Below are positions 48,256 to 64,000 of a stretch of DNA of 64,000 nucleotides, in pieces. Under the pieces are notes generated by a model that had not been told where the DNA came from, did not search any database, and saw only the letters and a list, made by a program, of their open reading frames with translations. Source of the stretch: Rhodamnia argentea (Eukaryota > Streptophyta > Magnoliopsida > Myrtales > Myrtaceae); NCBI RefSeq assembly GCF_020921035.1, contig NC_063152.1, positions 11,732,001 to 11,796,000 of the forward strand, in the 5' to 3' direction. Positions within the stretch are counted from its first letter, which is position 1. Each line of letters starts with the position of its first letter. The position numbers and the translations under genes are program-made.

Positions 48256-51168
48256 CCTAAAGTGAAGTTCTTCTTTTTGGGGGGTACCCTTTAGAGCTGA
48301 TTTTATTGTGGTTGTTCAGGTACTTGGAAGCGGATTTTTGAACTGCCTAACACAAAAGTGTGATACAAATATGATGTGCTTTGGGTTCTTCAGTCTGGCG
48401 ATGTCAGCATCTGTATTGCTTGTTTTGCTTTTGATCTTGATGAATAAGAATAATTTATGAAGAAGTAGACTACATAATTAAATTGAGAACACAGGAAATA
48501 TCTTTGTTAGAACTTGCATATCACGATTATCTGCTTATTGAGTTTATTGTAAATGGTATGGCAGTACACAAGAGTTGTCCTGTTTTCATTTGGTATATTG
48601 TTTAAACAAATTAGCATAGTCTTCTATTATGGATATAATAGCAATGGCTATTCTAGTAATGTCTGTTCTACGGAGTTTTTGTCAGGTTTAACAAAAGAAT
48701 GCCTTTTTAACTGTTTATTCTTCTCACCATGAGTAAAGTTTTAATTACCAGTTCCTTTGTTTGGTAGTGCTACATTCTTTCGGTACATGCATTTTTATAG
48801 CTCCTGAAGAACTGGTAATTGCTTATCAGGTTTTTCATGATTCCATAGGGCTCTATACAGACTCTTTCTGACTTTTAAGATTAGTGAAGCCGGACTCATT
48901 CGCTGTTTTCTTGTTCTTTGGCGTCAGTTGTATCCATGTTGGGTCGGTCGAGAATTGCTTTGAGGTTTCTAATCATGTAAATCAGAGCCAGAGTTAGTGG
49001 AGGTCGACCAGTGATTCATGTTGGTATTTTCCTATCAAATTGATGACATGCATTCAGAACAGAGTCAAAGTTATTATTCATTTCTATTTTAGAGGTTATT
49101 CCTTCCCAGCTTGTATTCTCTCGTTATGTTCTATAGCCCAGAAACCCTTTCTGCTGCAACTCTCTTTCTTTCGGTCTTTCTGTAGTTGATGTTTACTTAG
49201 TTTTTCTATTATTTGGTCCTTGACATATCTCCTTGTCATATCCTAACTAGCTTACTTTTATAACTGTGTAGGGCTGATTCTGATCCTGGATTCCAAATTC
49301 CTTTTAACCTTCTAGCCTTATCCAATTTGAAATGTGATGGATCATGTAATCATAGACTGTTGCATTTGTTATACTATTGCGTCCAAAGCTTAAAGCATAT
49401 AATCTCGAGTTTAACTTACCATAAATGACCTTGGAAGCTGGTTAAACCCTTTTTTAGCTTGCCATATAATAGTCTTTTTTTCCCCCTCATATTGAGTCCA
49501 TATCTAGATTTGCTTCGTTGTTTGGCCACTCTATCTAGTTTCGTGTTTATAATTCTTTCCTGTGAATGATGTCACTGCATTCCCTCAGGGTCACGGAAGA
49601 TCCATTGTGTGTGGTCTGGTTAAAAGAAGGGCATAGAGGCATTAGCTAGCGTAAGAGAGTTGAAAAATTCGATTCATTGTGGGAGATCTACTGCTATGAG
49701 TCTCGTCCATATTTCACTCTCCTTGCTTTCTTGCTTAAGGTTTGTGTCTACGGGGCCAAATCTTAAAAGAGCCTGTCTGTGACTAGTGGACAGTATATAC
49801 TGTCAAGGGACTTTTTGGTGCCTAATTTCAACAGATTTATTTGTCTGTAACCCACGTGAAAAGGTATCTTAGTAACTCATGCTTTTTGTTCATTACTTTT
49901 GGTTGCTGGGTTTTTGTGGATAAGGACATTCATCTACTGGTCTTGTAGTATGTGGTCCAGAAGATGAAAACTCTGCCAAATGCAAGGAACAAAAGATTTG
50001 TTGGTTAGTTTTATCCTTGTCAAGTAAATAGGTTCCTTAGGGTTGTTTTTTCTGATAGTTGATATTGCACTGCACTTGTTTTCATGTACTGAAGTCGAGT
50101 TCTTGTTTTGCACCCGAAGAATTTGATCAGGCTAGAATCATTAGCTGAAAGAATCAAAAGGATTCTGTCGAGATGTCTAAGTAAATTCAGTGAATTAACC
50201 CTTGCGGGAATCGCATCTTGAAATTATGCTGATACTGTCTCAGAAAGTTCTGAGATGTTTGCTGTCCCGGGGAAGTAATTCATTCTCTTAGTGGCTGCCG
50301 GTTTTTATAATTATTTCCAGAAAATCAACTCCAGTTATGGCGCCATGTCTGCTTGATGAAACATGTGAATGTTCAGTGTCTATCAAGAATAACCATACAC
50401 CATATCGCATCGCTGCATCTTTAGATTTCGGATATTCCGTCATTTGCCCTTTTGCGACGAACAATGGAGGTGGCAATTCACGGGAACTGCTTTGTGTTTA
50501 GCTCCAAGCCAAGAACTTTATTAGTCATAATCTCAGGGCTTGAGATGTGATCCGATTCTTCATTCCGAATTTTTGGCAAACGATTCTTTGTTCCTTTTCT
50601 TTTAAGAGACCTTAGACTTATGTACTATTTAATGCTAATGTGGTGCTCGGAATTTGAGCGTTCTGTTTGTGTGTCTCTCTCGTTGCTAAGCTAGTGATGC
50701 GTCGCTTGAACACCAAACCTAGAGCTGTGAACCACGTCTCGTTGCAGGAATGACAAATGAATTTGCTATCCTCTGTCAGGAAGATCTGCAGAATACAGTA
50801 CCGTCCTCGAATTGCTCAGTATACCGTCGCTCCTCGGGTCGAACTTTGAACTGAATTGTGGCCTCTGTGGTAACTGGTGACTATAAGAGGCTAAAGCTGC
50901 ATCAGTAACTCCTTTCTGCGGAAAATGGGGAAGAAGAAAAATAACATAACATACGAGGCTTAAAGCCCTTTTTCTTTCAGGGGTTCCTCACTACTCATTC
51001 AAATCCTTCAACCCCACATAACATGAATGATCTGCCCTAGTTGCTGAAGCAGTCGTTGCAATGAATTGACAGCATTGCTTTCTCTGTTGTGCAGTTGGAG
51101 AAACGTTTTCCACGTTCCCAGTCCTGATGAATGTTGTTCTTAGCTTTGCCTGGAAAGCCCATGTGTGT
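48256..51168. other. Spacer, no gene recognised
   Basis: The first ~530 bp parallel the PEX7 3' flank (for example CAGTTCCTTTGTTT-GTTAG near 46889 and CAGTTCCTTTGTTTGGTAG near 48750). The rest has transcript-like composition but no ORF that I recognise. Confidence 0.45.
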
Positions 51169-51755
51169 ACCAAAATCAAGGGTGCAATCAAGTCGAGTTG
51201 ATACAGTGTAGAGCTTCAGCGCCACTCGATTTGCTTACTCAGTGCTAGAAAATCGACTCGAGCTCGATCAAGTATCAAAATCTAGGCTTGAGCTCAACTC
51301 TGAATAGAAAATTCAAATAATCAGGGCTCAACTCAATTAACATATAGTAAGATATGTACTCGATCTCAAGCTTAATAAGCTCGGGTATTTTTCTCGCATT
51401 TATTTACGTGATGGCGCAATATCTAATTTCAAAGACTTTTGTGTCTTTTTATGTAATTGAAACCAAAATCAAGAGTGCAATCGAGTCGACTTGATACAGT
51501 GTCAAGCTTGAGCTCGACTCTATTTGCTTATTCGGTGTTGGAAACTCGACTTGAGCTCGATCGAATATCAAAATCTAGGCTTGAGCTCAACTTGAATAGA
51601 AATTCGAATAATCGGGCCTCGACTTAATTAACATATAGTAAGATATGTACTTGGTCTCAAGCTTAATAAGCTCAGATATTTTTCTCTCATTTATTTATGT
51701 TATGGCACAATATCTAATTTCAAATACTCTTGTGTCTTTTTATGTAATTGAAATA
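51169..51755 (+). repeat. Two tandem copies of a ~293-bp unit
   Basis: The landmark CAAAATCAAG recurs at 51171 and 51464. Most of the unit repeats with few changes, including ATCAAAATCTAGGCTTGAGC, TTAACATATAGTAAGATATG and TTTTTATGTAATTGAAA. It is rich in GAGCTCGA-type palindromic words. Confidence 0.95.
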
Positions 51756-52148
51756 TATTTTCTTACAAAGTAATAAAAACTAGATTAGGTTCCCTAGTTT
51801 CCCAAGCTTAGTATTGGCGCTTGAGATCGGCTCAACAAAATACCCGAGTTCCTCGAACTCGAGCTCGACTAAAAATTAGGTGTCAATTTTGAGTAATTAT
51901 CAAGTCGAGCTTGAAGCTACTTGAGCTCGAACTACTAGTGAGTAGCTTTGAGCTGAACTCACACTCACCCCTAGCTATAGATATGTCCATGGCAATTTAA
52001 CATTGTAACATCGATCATTTCTTTCTTCTCCATATTCGCGATTCTCACGACAAAATTGAAATCTCGAGACATGTTTTCATTATCAGCATCTATGTCCACA
52101 GGAAGATATTTATCTCACGGTAGATTCATTGATCCAAGAGTTTTTTAT

Positions 52149-52562
52149 TGGGATAATGACACAAATGGCCCATGAACGTTGGCATAATGTGTAATGTGAT
52201 CCCTGAATTTTTAATTTATTCAATGTGCTCCATAGACTTTTGGTAAATGTTCAATGCAGTGCATGAACTATATAAAAATATTTAATGTAGTCCTTTCATT
52301 AATTTGAGATTAGTGGTAGCATTGAACATTTTCATATAATTCATGGACTAAATAAACTGGTACAAAAAGTTGAGGGACTAACAAAGTAAATGTTTAGGTA
52401 CCAAATTGCACATTGGGCTAAAGTTCAAGGATCACATTGAACAAATTAAAAGTTCGTGGACCGCATTGTACATTATGCTATAGTTTAGGAATCGCATTGA
52501 ACAAATTAAAAATTCAGAAATCACATTATACATAATTCAGGAACTATATATTTCACTTTCCC
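52149..52562. mobile_element. MITE with ~100-bp inverted ends
   Basis: The left end GGGATAATGACACAAATGG and the following TAATGTGATCCCTGAATTTT are mirrored by the right end (reverse: GGGAAAGTGAAATATATAG, TAATGTGATTTCTGAATTTT). Internally, blocks ending in -TTTAATTT-TTCAATG- repeat. Fragments of the same family occur at 11636-11810 and 61555-61995. No ORF is present. A target duplication is not clear. Confidence 0.65.
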
Positions 52563-54896
52563 TACCCTATTTAATAATAGGCATTGAGCCACTGACCGCC
52601 ACTTCTATGCTAACTTTCCTCTTGTAATGGAACTAAGCTGAAGAAAGACATTTTGGTGAAGTGAAGGCTCGAAGGACTGTCCACTAGCACATTGTCTATT
52701 TGCAAAAGAAAGCAGCCAATGATGGTCCCATTTGATTTTACTACAACAACCACGTTCTCTCTCTATACAACAACCACGTTCTCCCTCTATACAATGCCTA
52801 AGTTACATCGATACTGGCATGTGATACGCGATACGACACGACATAATACGCCGACATGTCATTCTAAAAAAAATAAAGAATTTTGACACTTTGAGATAAG
52901 TTATACGTTAAATATGTATTTTATCATGTATGTATTAATATGTGAGGCACGATTAGATTTTTTTTTTTTTTTTTTGCTAGATATATGACTTAAACATATC
53001 AATTTTTTTATAAATTTACATTTTGGCCCTTAATTGATTGAAAATACTTAAAATTGACCTCGTGCACGTCAAAATGACATGTTGGGATACTGAACTCATG
53101 TGTCGCTAGCGTGTCTGGAGCACTGACCATATGTTGGTCGCATGTCGAAGAGTATCGAAAAGTGTCGGAGTATCGGACACGACACGACACGGGGGTTTTC
53201 GAAAAATGTCGATGCTTCCTAGTACAATACTCACCTGCTCACTGACAAAGCTGTGATGTTGGAAATCGAATCCCCACTTCCCATCTAATTTTCCTCATGT
53301 CTGACCTTATTCTAAGCTTTTTCTCCACAGAAATTTGTTCGATCACTGATGATTCATGTTAGTTGAATGGGAGTTGCACCTGTCCAAATTCCGCTCGTAC
53401 CAAACTAAGGTTGTACTTTCTGTTTATTTTATATTGGAAGAGATGGATTTTCCATTCAGTCCAGAACGTGGAAGGGAAGAAACTTCTGATTCTGTTGATG
53501 CCAATCCCAATTTATCAGGGATAAATACAAAATACTAGTGGATCTTGAGCTTCGCACGTTCAAATTTTATAAATCCAATCGATAGTGTATCCACAACAGA
53601 ACAATGCTATAAACAAAAGCCTAGAATGTCCCTAAGGTTCTATGTTTAGTGTGCTAACTCTGTCCTAGGTTTTGCCTCCATTCTAGAGAGCGGCTTCTCT
53701 TATTGTTAAAAGTCGATTCATTTTTATCATGTAAAATTAGGTACCGGACCCTTTTAGAACATTCAAGTAATGTTAGAGGATCTCAACGGTTTTCCGGCCC
53801 CGCCACTATCGAATAGTTATCGGCCGAAAGGAGTCCCAAGGCTAGCACTAACCTAAATAGAATGCTGGGGTTGCGCCTACATTTCGCGACTGTGTTTTGT
53901 ACAGTGTAATTAATCGGGTGTTGAGATTTAATAGACTTACAAGCTCTTTGATTTGGGAGGGTCTACCATATTTAGCCATGAACTTATTAAGGTACATAAT
54001 CCCTGACCATCCATCGAGTAACGCTAATATCCTAAGACTAGTTTTAAAGCTGGTATAAATAATGTTGTAGCAAACCGCAAGTCACCGTTTAGATAAGTGA
54101 GTGATATTCAACACCTACTACTAATTTGTTATATCACTTAGTATTCTAACTCTGTAAATCAACCTTACTTCTTCTTTTTTTAATAATCTAACGGCATAAA
54201 CATGAAGAACATATTATCTTCAGGCCCATGGAATGCTCTGCCAACCTCATGAACTGGTTTGGCCTGTACGAATGGCTTTAATTCTGATCGGTTGACACAT
54301 AATTAGTAGGATCGGATAGGTGACATGCCAATCTTACGAGGTTAGCCTTGTGATTCACATCATTTCTCTATCTCTCTCTTTCTCTTCTTCCTACGAAGTT
54401 CCTTATCATTCGCGATAAAAATAGTTTCAAAGATGTAATCCAATGCAATTTTTTTTTTATTAATCTTACTTCACTTAAAATCATTTTTTTTTCGTAGTTT
54501 CCACGTTATTATCTTTCACAAATAGCTTTCTACTGAACACTTTGATGCCGTCTGACCTCAAAATGCAAGTGTCGGATTTACAACTTGAGCAAACGATCTC
54601 TGTTTCTTTATCCAATTAAACTAATTTCATTTTGTAAAAAAATCAATTTTGACAAATTGTTTAGTGACCTCATTATGTTTGGTCTAATCAATCACAACGA
54701 TATATCATTAAATAAACTTTCATGTTATGTCTCGTTCTATCCACCACATTTTTTGTATATTAAGTCTATACCGTATCTTCCCCGAAATCTAGTACGATGT
54801 GGACACATGTAGACAGCATAATGTAGATACTATTATTGACTCCATAATCTTTTTCAACCTAATTACAATGTCTCTGCGTGAATGTGTGAGCGTGTG

Positions 54897-54944
<48 letters not shown>

Positions 54945-55742
54945 TAGTTGGATTGGACTGTTAGATTTCCACCCCACTTAACTCCCTTGTCCTCTCCGAC
55001 CAAAAAAAAAAACTCCCTTGTCCTCTGACCAAAAAAAAAAAAAAAACAAAGAAACTCCCTTGTCAGGACCCATCAAGAAAAGTGGCCCAAAAAAAAAAAA
55101 AAAAGAACCCAGTTAGAACAGTGTAAAATGTGGACCTATGCCAACTGCAATTACAGTTTGAGGTTGATATGCAGAGATTGTGATGTATATCCATGATATA
55201 AGCAACATCATATATGTTGGAGTGACTCACTGCTTCAATTTGGCTTCGTTGTTGCTGCCAATTCCATTTTGGATTCAACAAGTAAAAACATGAAAATACA
55301 CAGTTTTATATTGGGGAGGGGGGGGGGTGTGTCCTATCGTTAGCCCAATATTACAAATCCCCTTTTTTCCCCTTTGGTGGAAGCGAAAGCACTGCATTTT
55401 GAAAATTTACAATACCTAAATATATGTAAAGTTATAATCTCCGTATATATATTTCGATGTTCTCGATGACTTTGACATGTCTTAGTCGAACCACTCACAT
55501 GGAATGATCCGATAGAAGTGCAAAAAGAAATATATATCTCAACATTTAAAAGTCAAATTTCGATTGATCATACAGCTCCAGAGGGAGCCCCTTATTATAT
55601 ATGTCGAAAGTCCTTATCATAATGAAATAGATTTAGTGTTAATTTAATAGAGCAGCTAAGTATGGACAGCGAAAAGAAAATAAAAAAGAACAGAATAGAA
55701 GTTGTTGAGCTGACTGGTAGGCAATGTCGAGAATTCCCATCT
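52563..55742. other. Intergenic, no gene seen
   Basis: AT-rich spacer with a CACGACACGACAC motif near 53180, a T run at 52960-52976, and a small duplicated CTCCCTTGTCCTCT plus poly-A block near 54982-55060. No gene is supported. Confidence 0.5.
54892..54944 (+). repeat. Compound (GT)n(GA)n microsatellite
   Basis: GT units, interrupted once or twice, pass directly into an uninterrupted GA run (54918-54944). Confidence 0.9.
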
Positions 55743-55748
55743 TATAAG
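55743..55748 (+). promoter_or_regulatory. Candidate TATA box of the cysteine protease gene
   Basis: TATAAG in CATCTTATAAGCAAACC lies 85 bp upstream of the ATG. Another TATA-like stretch lies near 55592. The choice between them is uncertain. Confidence 0.4.
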
Positions 55749-55827
55749 CAAACCCCATTTCAAAGGGATAGAAACCAGCTCTCACACCAAGTTAAACCCT
55801 ATTCTCTCAATTCTCAGTCGAGAGAAC

Positions 55828-59895
<4,068 letters not shown>

Positions 59896-61554
59896 TGACT
59901 AGAGAAGCGCCGATCGAACCGAACATTTCTCAGACTTCGATACTAGTAATCACTGGCAATCTCATTTTACTCCCTTCGCCAGGGATCGACCTGAACCCTG
60001 TATCAGTCAGGCTCATGTTCAAATATAGGATTTGAGCATGTCCTGGCTTCAGGTCAAAGGTTATTTTTCTTCACTACATCATGTGTACTAGCACACTACT
60101 TGCACTTACTGTCAGTGCCACTGGTAGTTATTGTTTTCGTTATCGCCTGAGTCGATGCTCGAACATGTCTGCGCCTTTCCGGGATCGGAAAATAAAGAGT
60201 ACATATTCAGATTATGTGTTCTTCATCTTATTTTTCTGCATCTCGTGGGGTTGGGTTGGGGGCTCATTAACCAATTAGGTCGGAGAATCAGAGCTCGGCC
60301 ACAGGCAAGAGCAAGTGCCCCTCGCGCGCGGCGGTGGCGCCACCACTCGCCTGAACCGCATGTGGTTTAACCGACCCTTGTTTGACGGTCGTGAGGACGG
60401 GCCAACCCTCATTCCTTAACGCCGAGCAGTGGTGGTGCCGCCACCGCCTGGAGGGGCTCCGCCTCCATTGATCAGGGATTGATTTAGTGATTCAAGTGCA
60501 AGGATCAATTAATGTGTGGGATGTTAATTTGATCTACCAGTCCAAGCTCCAGCTTGCAATTTTTTTTTTCTCTTTTCTCCAGCTTGCATATATTTCACTT
60601 TACGAAACCTAACCATTTAACTAGGACAAGCAAATCAAAAAACAAAAAGCAAGATAAAAATATCGCAATCAATTCGTTAGAACAGTAATAAAAGAACGAG
60701 TGGACCTTAGTAAAGACCTTAAACTGGTTAGTCTGAATTCTCGAACGTAAAATTCGGGAGTATTTCCTGAGATGAAGGGAAGAAAAAATATTTTCTCTAA
60801 ACTTAGGGGGTAATGGTAAGGAAGGTAGACTTCACGTCATCTTCGGATGGCTACCACCGGGTAGAGTCATATAGTAGCGTCCCGCACTTGGAGTGCATCA
60901 TCGGAGCTTCGGCTCCTACATCGTCGACCCGTGCTTCGCACAATGTCTTTGAATTTACCTCATAGGGATTGCTGTCGTGTTATTTTCTTGACCACCTCTT
61001 GTATATTACTTTAGTACACTTTATCTTTTAATCCAATTTCTTTTCTATAGATTAAGCACATCTAAATCAAAGGCACTCATTAAAATTCCTAAACTATGTG
61101 TAAACTAACTTAACGAAACTACGCTAAATCTAATAACCAAATAAAGTGCTATTTCCCTAACCATTTTCCAAAATTTTCGATTTTTTTATATTTATTTATT
61201 TATTTATTTATTTAAAAGGGGACACGGGCCGGGCCCAAGGGCCCAGCCCACATATGTCAATGAGAAATGACAAACTTAAAGTGCAAATCGAGATTCGAGA
61301 ATCGTGAGAGATGGGCTTGAAGAGGGATTGATTGGTGGTGGCCCATTGGTTCAGCTTGCAGACGCTCATGGGCTGTGATTTTAGCCCATATTAATACTAA
61401 TCTAAAACGGCCCATTAGTGAGAAAGCTAGAAGTGGATTAACATTTTCGTCTTAAATAAAATAAAATATAAAGTGAAACGTCCTTATTCATCAAAATAAA
61501 TTAAATGAGGTACCTAGTCGCAACAAACAAGAGGATACGGACATGAAACTTTTA
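59896..61554. other. Protease 3' flank and spacer, no gene seen
   Basis: The 3' UTR probably covers the first few hundred bases. A GC-rich patch with an inverted repeat follows (60331-60449). The rest is AT-rich with a (TTTA)n run near 61188-61213. Confidence 0.5.
60331..60449. repeat. GC-rich imperfect inverted repeat
   Basis: GGCGGTGGCGCCACCACT near 60330 and the reverse of AGTGGTGGTGCCGCCACCGCC near 60428 can pair as a stem with a loop of about 80 bp. It stands out from its AT-rich surroundings. Confidence 0.6.
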
Positions 61555-61995
61555 ATTTGTATAGTATGACTACTGAGCAATTGATAATTATTCAATGCGG
61601 TCCTTTCCGTTTGGTCAAAAGCAAACCAAACTTTGCTGAATTTTTAAAAAGTGATGAGTTCCATGTCCATAATTTTATTCATCTACTTCAGAAAGGGGAA
61701 AAAAAAAGGGTGTTAACATATCATTTATTATTTGATGACATGGATTATTATATCCTAATTCGAGATGAATATCTTACTTGAGTAATCCACGTGTAACTTT
61801 CTTTTTAGGTCCGTCGTTCAAACTTAATTGATTGAAGCCGCATTAGCAAATTTCAAATTAATAGAAGGGCTGCATTTAACATTATTTTCATACAATCTGG
61901 GGACTAGATTGAACATTTACTAATAGTTAATGGACCACATTAGATAAATGAAAATTTTAGGAATGATATTATACATTAGACCAAAGTTTATGGAC
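61555..61995. mobile_element. Decayed copy of the dispersed MITE family of 52149-52562
   Basis: Blocks such as TTATTCAATGCGGTCCTTTC on the left and ATTATACATTAGACCAAAGTTTATGG (near 61968) on the right match, in opposite orientation, the terminal blocks of the element at 52149. A 74-codon ORF at 61557 lies inside and is probably fortuitous. Confidence 0.5.
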
Positions 61996-63382
61996 CATTT
62001 GTCTCCCTCTCTTTTTAGTTGAACTTGAGGACAAAGAATATCACAAGCGTCATAATTTTCGTGAAGCATTCACACGAGAGTCGTAACTTTCGATCGAATA
62101 CAAGAGTGTCATAGCTTTCAATACTTGTGGCGAATGTTTCCTAATTATGGCACTCAACTAATCGATCTAAAAGTTATAATACTCTATTAAACATAAATAG
62201 TCAGGGTATTTATGTGGTCCATTAAAAAGTTGTGGTATTCAAATGAACTTGAACGTGGTGTGCCTATCCTTTGATTACTCATTATCCTCCATCACGTACA
62301 TGTTGATAATGTTGCATGTTTGAAACCTCATCACTAATGAGATGTCAAATCACAAAAATCAGGGAACATATTCTAGCAAGAATTTATTCAATTAGCATAT
62401 GGAAGAGTGAACATAACAAACCCAATCTAGTACCATCAAGGCCAATTTTAATTTCCTAACTTATAGCATTCTGCAATTTCCTTTTTTTTTAGTGAACTTT
62501 TTTTTATATTGAAATAAGTCCTGAAGTTCTCTCGACTTGAGAAATCAAATTCTTCATATTACCGACTATTATTGATCACGTATGAAAATATCGATGGGAG
62601 AAATGAAGGGGAAATTGCTGATGTGAGAGAAAATCTATACCATTAAAGTGAAGATAACAAGTGAAAAGAAGGGAGGTAGAGGAAAAAGGGAGGAGGATAG
62701 AGTGGCGACACATTCTCGAGCGTATCGAATACACGCGAGTCTAACACATTTCAACCACGAGACCCGCTAAAATCAAGGATTGGAATGCAATAGGTAACAT
62801 GGATCCGAAGCACAAAAGGGTTTTTTCCAAATTGGCAATGGGGTCCGACAACCCTTGGTCGCACACGTTAATTGTTTGTCGCGTAAGTAACGTCGCATCG
62901 ACCGATTGCTAGTCTTTAGCTATATGTATGGAGTAACTTATCGCCCCTCTATAAATCATCCCAACTTTTGCAAAATTTTGGAGTATTTATTTAGCTAGCT
63001 AGGTTACACTCCTTTGTTAATAAAGTGCTGAGATGCATAAATCTAGCAAGGGAACAAAGGATCGTGAGCACGTGTCAACCACAAAAAGACTTGTTGACTT
63101 TTGAGATTGCCTAATCAATATTGTATTCTCCAATTTACTCTTTCATGTGCATGTGATGGACAATACATATAACGCGGGACAAATCCCGTAAAGGTCGAAC
63201 GACAAGAGGGCGCCGACCAGCACTTGTCTTTTTGGGGTGATTTGCGCTACGATAGATAGACCGTATTCAATTATGTTTTGAGGGAATTTAATTATATCAC
63301 AAGTAGATTAATGAATCCAGACATATCATCGATCAAATTATGCTTGAAGGAATCAAATTCTAGGATTTTGTAAAGAAGTCCA
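61996..63382. other. Intergenic, no gene seen
   Basis: AT-rich spacer with no recognisable ORF, RNA or repeat. Confidence 0.55.
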
Positions 63383-63599
63383 GGCTCCGCTTGTTTTGCG
63401 AAAAATGAATAATTTTAAAAATATTTTTTTTTAAGAACAATCGCTTGGATCGCTTATAGATATGGAAAGAAGACAAATATATTCACTGTCAATTAGACTA
63501 ACTTATTGTATGATGAAATGTTTTTCCAAGGAACAATTATTTTACGCAATATAAATAATTATTTTTTAAATTATTCATTTTTCGCGAAACAAATAGACC
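63383..63599. mobile_element. MITE related to 32823-33063
   Basis: The left end GGCTCCGCTTGTTTTGCGAA and the reverse of the right end (GGTCTATTTGTTTCGCGAA) are followed on both sides by AAATGAATAATTT, giving inverted ends of about 40 bp. Flanks do not show an intact 3-bp duplication. Confidence 0.65.
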
Positions 63600-63770
63600 G
63601 TAAGCTATCGTTTGTGAATTGATCAAGGTAGAAAAAAAAACACTGATAATTTGATTTTGGGTTATTAACGATACCATACCGGTACTCTCATATCCCAAAA
63701 TTAGTTTTCATCTCATAAAAAAAAATTTCAAACTGATAACTCATAACACATTTACAACAAACTAACTTTT

Positions 63771-63974
63771 TTTTTTTTTATGACCAATGATCCGTAGGGG
63801 TACGCAACGGTTTACGCCTGCATCGGCCCGCGACTATACCTCGGGGAGACTAGCCCAGCAACCTATCGTCGGGGCCCTCCACTTAAATCACGAAACCGAG
63901 TTATGAGAGTTTCGAACCAGAAACCACCAAGGGAAAGGAACGCCCTCGACCAACTCGACCATGCGTGGGTGGGT
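63771..63974 (-). mobile_element. tRNA-derived SINE with 11-bp target duplication
   Basis: Read on the minus strand, the element starts near 63974, carries an A-box-like TGGTCGAGTTGG (complement of 63951-63962) and a B box GGTTCGAAACTC (complement of 63907-63918), and ends in a poly-A tail (the T run beginning within 63767-63779). AACTAACTTTT flanks it exactly on both sides (63760-63770 and 63975-63985). These are the hallmarks of a Pol III retroposon mobilised by a LINE. The intact duplication suggests a fairly recent insertion. It does not fold obviously as a functional tRNA. Confidence 0.85.
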
Positions 63975-64000
63975 AACTAACTTTTGTCTTGTGAAAAATC

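Noticed and set aside
52800-53200. CACGACACGACAC words as transposon ends
   Set aside because: The two sides are in direct, not inverted, arrangement and no duplication flanks them; a superfamily cannot be assigned.

Overview
This window is nuclear DNA from a flowering plant. Genes are split by canonical GT..AG introns, spacers are AT-rich, and miniature transposons, short LTR elements and a tRNA-derived SINE are scattered between and inside genes. The gene set (RD21-type granulin protease, isoprenylated HMA protein, Ole e 1 family, ASIL-type trihelix factor, epsilon-class 14-3-3) is typical of a core eudicot. The style of the MITE filler in the protease introns suggests Myrtales (Eucalyptus-like), but that is only an impression from memory.

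Layout: the 3' end of a DUSP12-like phosphatase gene (1-503); a TRIM-like LTR element carrying an 84-bp tandem repeat (2.0-3.06 kb); a PIF/Harbinger-type element (4.39-5.80 kb); a HIPP heavy-metal-associated gene (6.3-8.6 kb); a repeat-rich spacer ending in a large foldback element (12.6-14.5 kb); a DUF676-type serine esterase/lipase of 11 exons (15.0-23.7 kb); an epsilon-class 14-3-3 gene (26.1-30.1 kb); an Ole e 1 family gene (31.3-32.3 kb); a trihelix factor on the minus strand (37.3-38.3 kb); a second TRIM (40.2-40.9 kb); an orphan first-exon candidate (44.2 kb); intronless PEX7 (45.5-46.4 kb) with a decayed partial copy 1.6 kb downstream; a tandem 293-bp repeat (51.2-51.8 kb); an RD21-like papain/granulin protease of five exons (55.8-59.9 kb); and a MITE- and SINE-bearing tail.

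The genes do not form an operon and act in separate places: plastid or cytosolic lipid hydrolysis, phosphopeptide binding, peroxisomal PTS2 import, vacuolar/ER proteolysis, membrane-anchored metal binding and nuclear DNA binding. From memory, HIPP, DUF676 hydrolase, Ole e 1, PEX7 and papain-protease genes also lie close together on Arabidopsis chromosome 1 (At1g29 interval), so this may be an old conserved block.

I found no convincing novel protein system. The most unusual structures are the ~1.8-kb foldback abutting the lipase leader, the TRIM whose interior is a repeat array open in several frames, the PEX7 tail duplication, and a 14-3-3 intron lying exactly between the last sense codon and the stop. 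Exon boundaries were placed by hand from splice consensus, reading frame and family knowledge. No similarity search was run.
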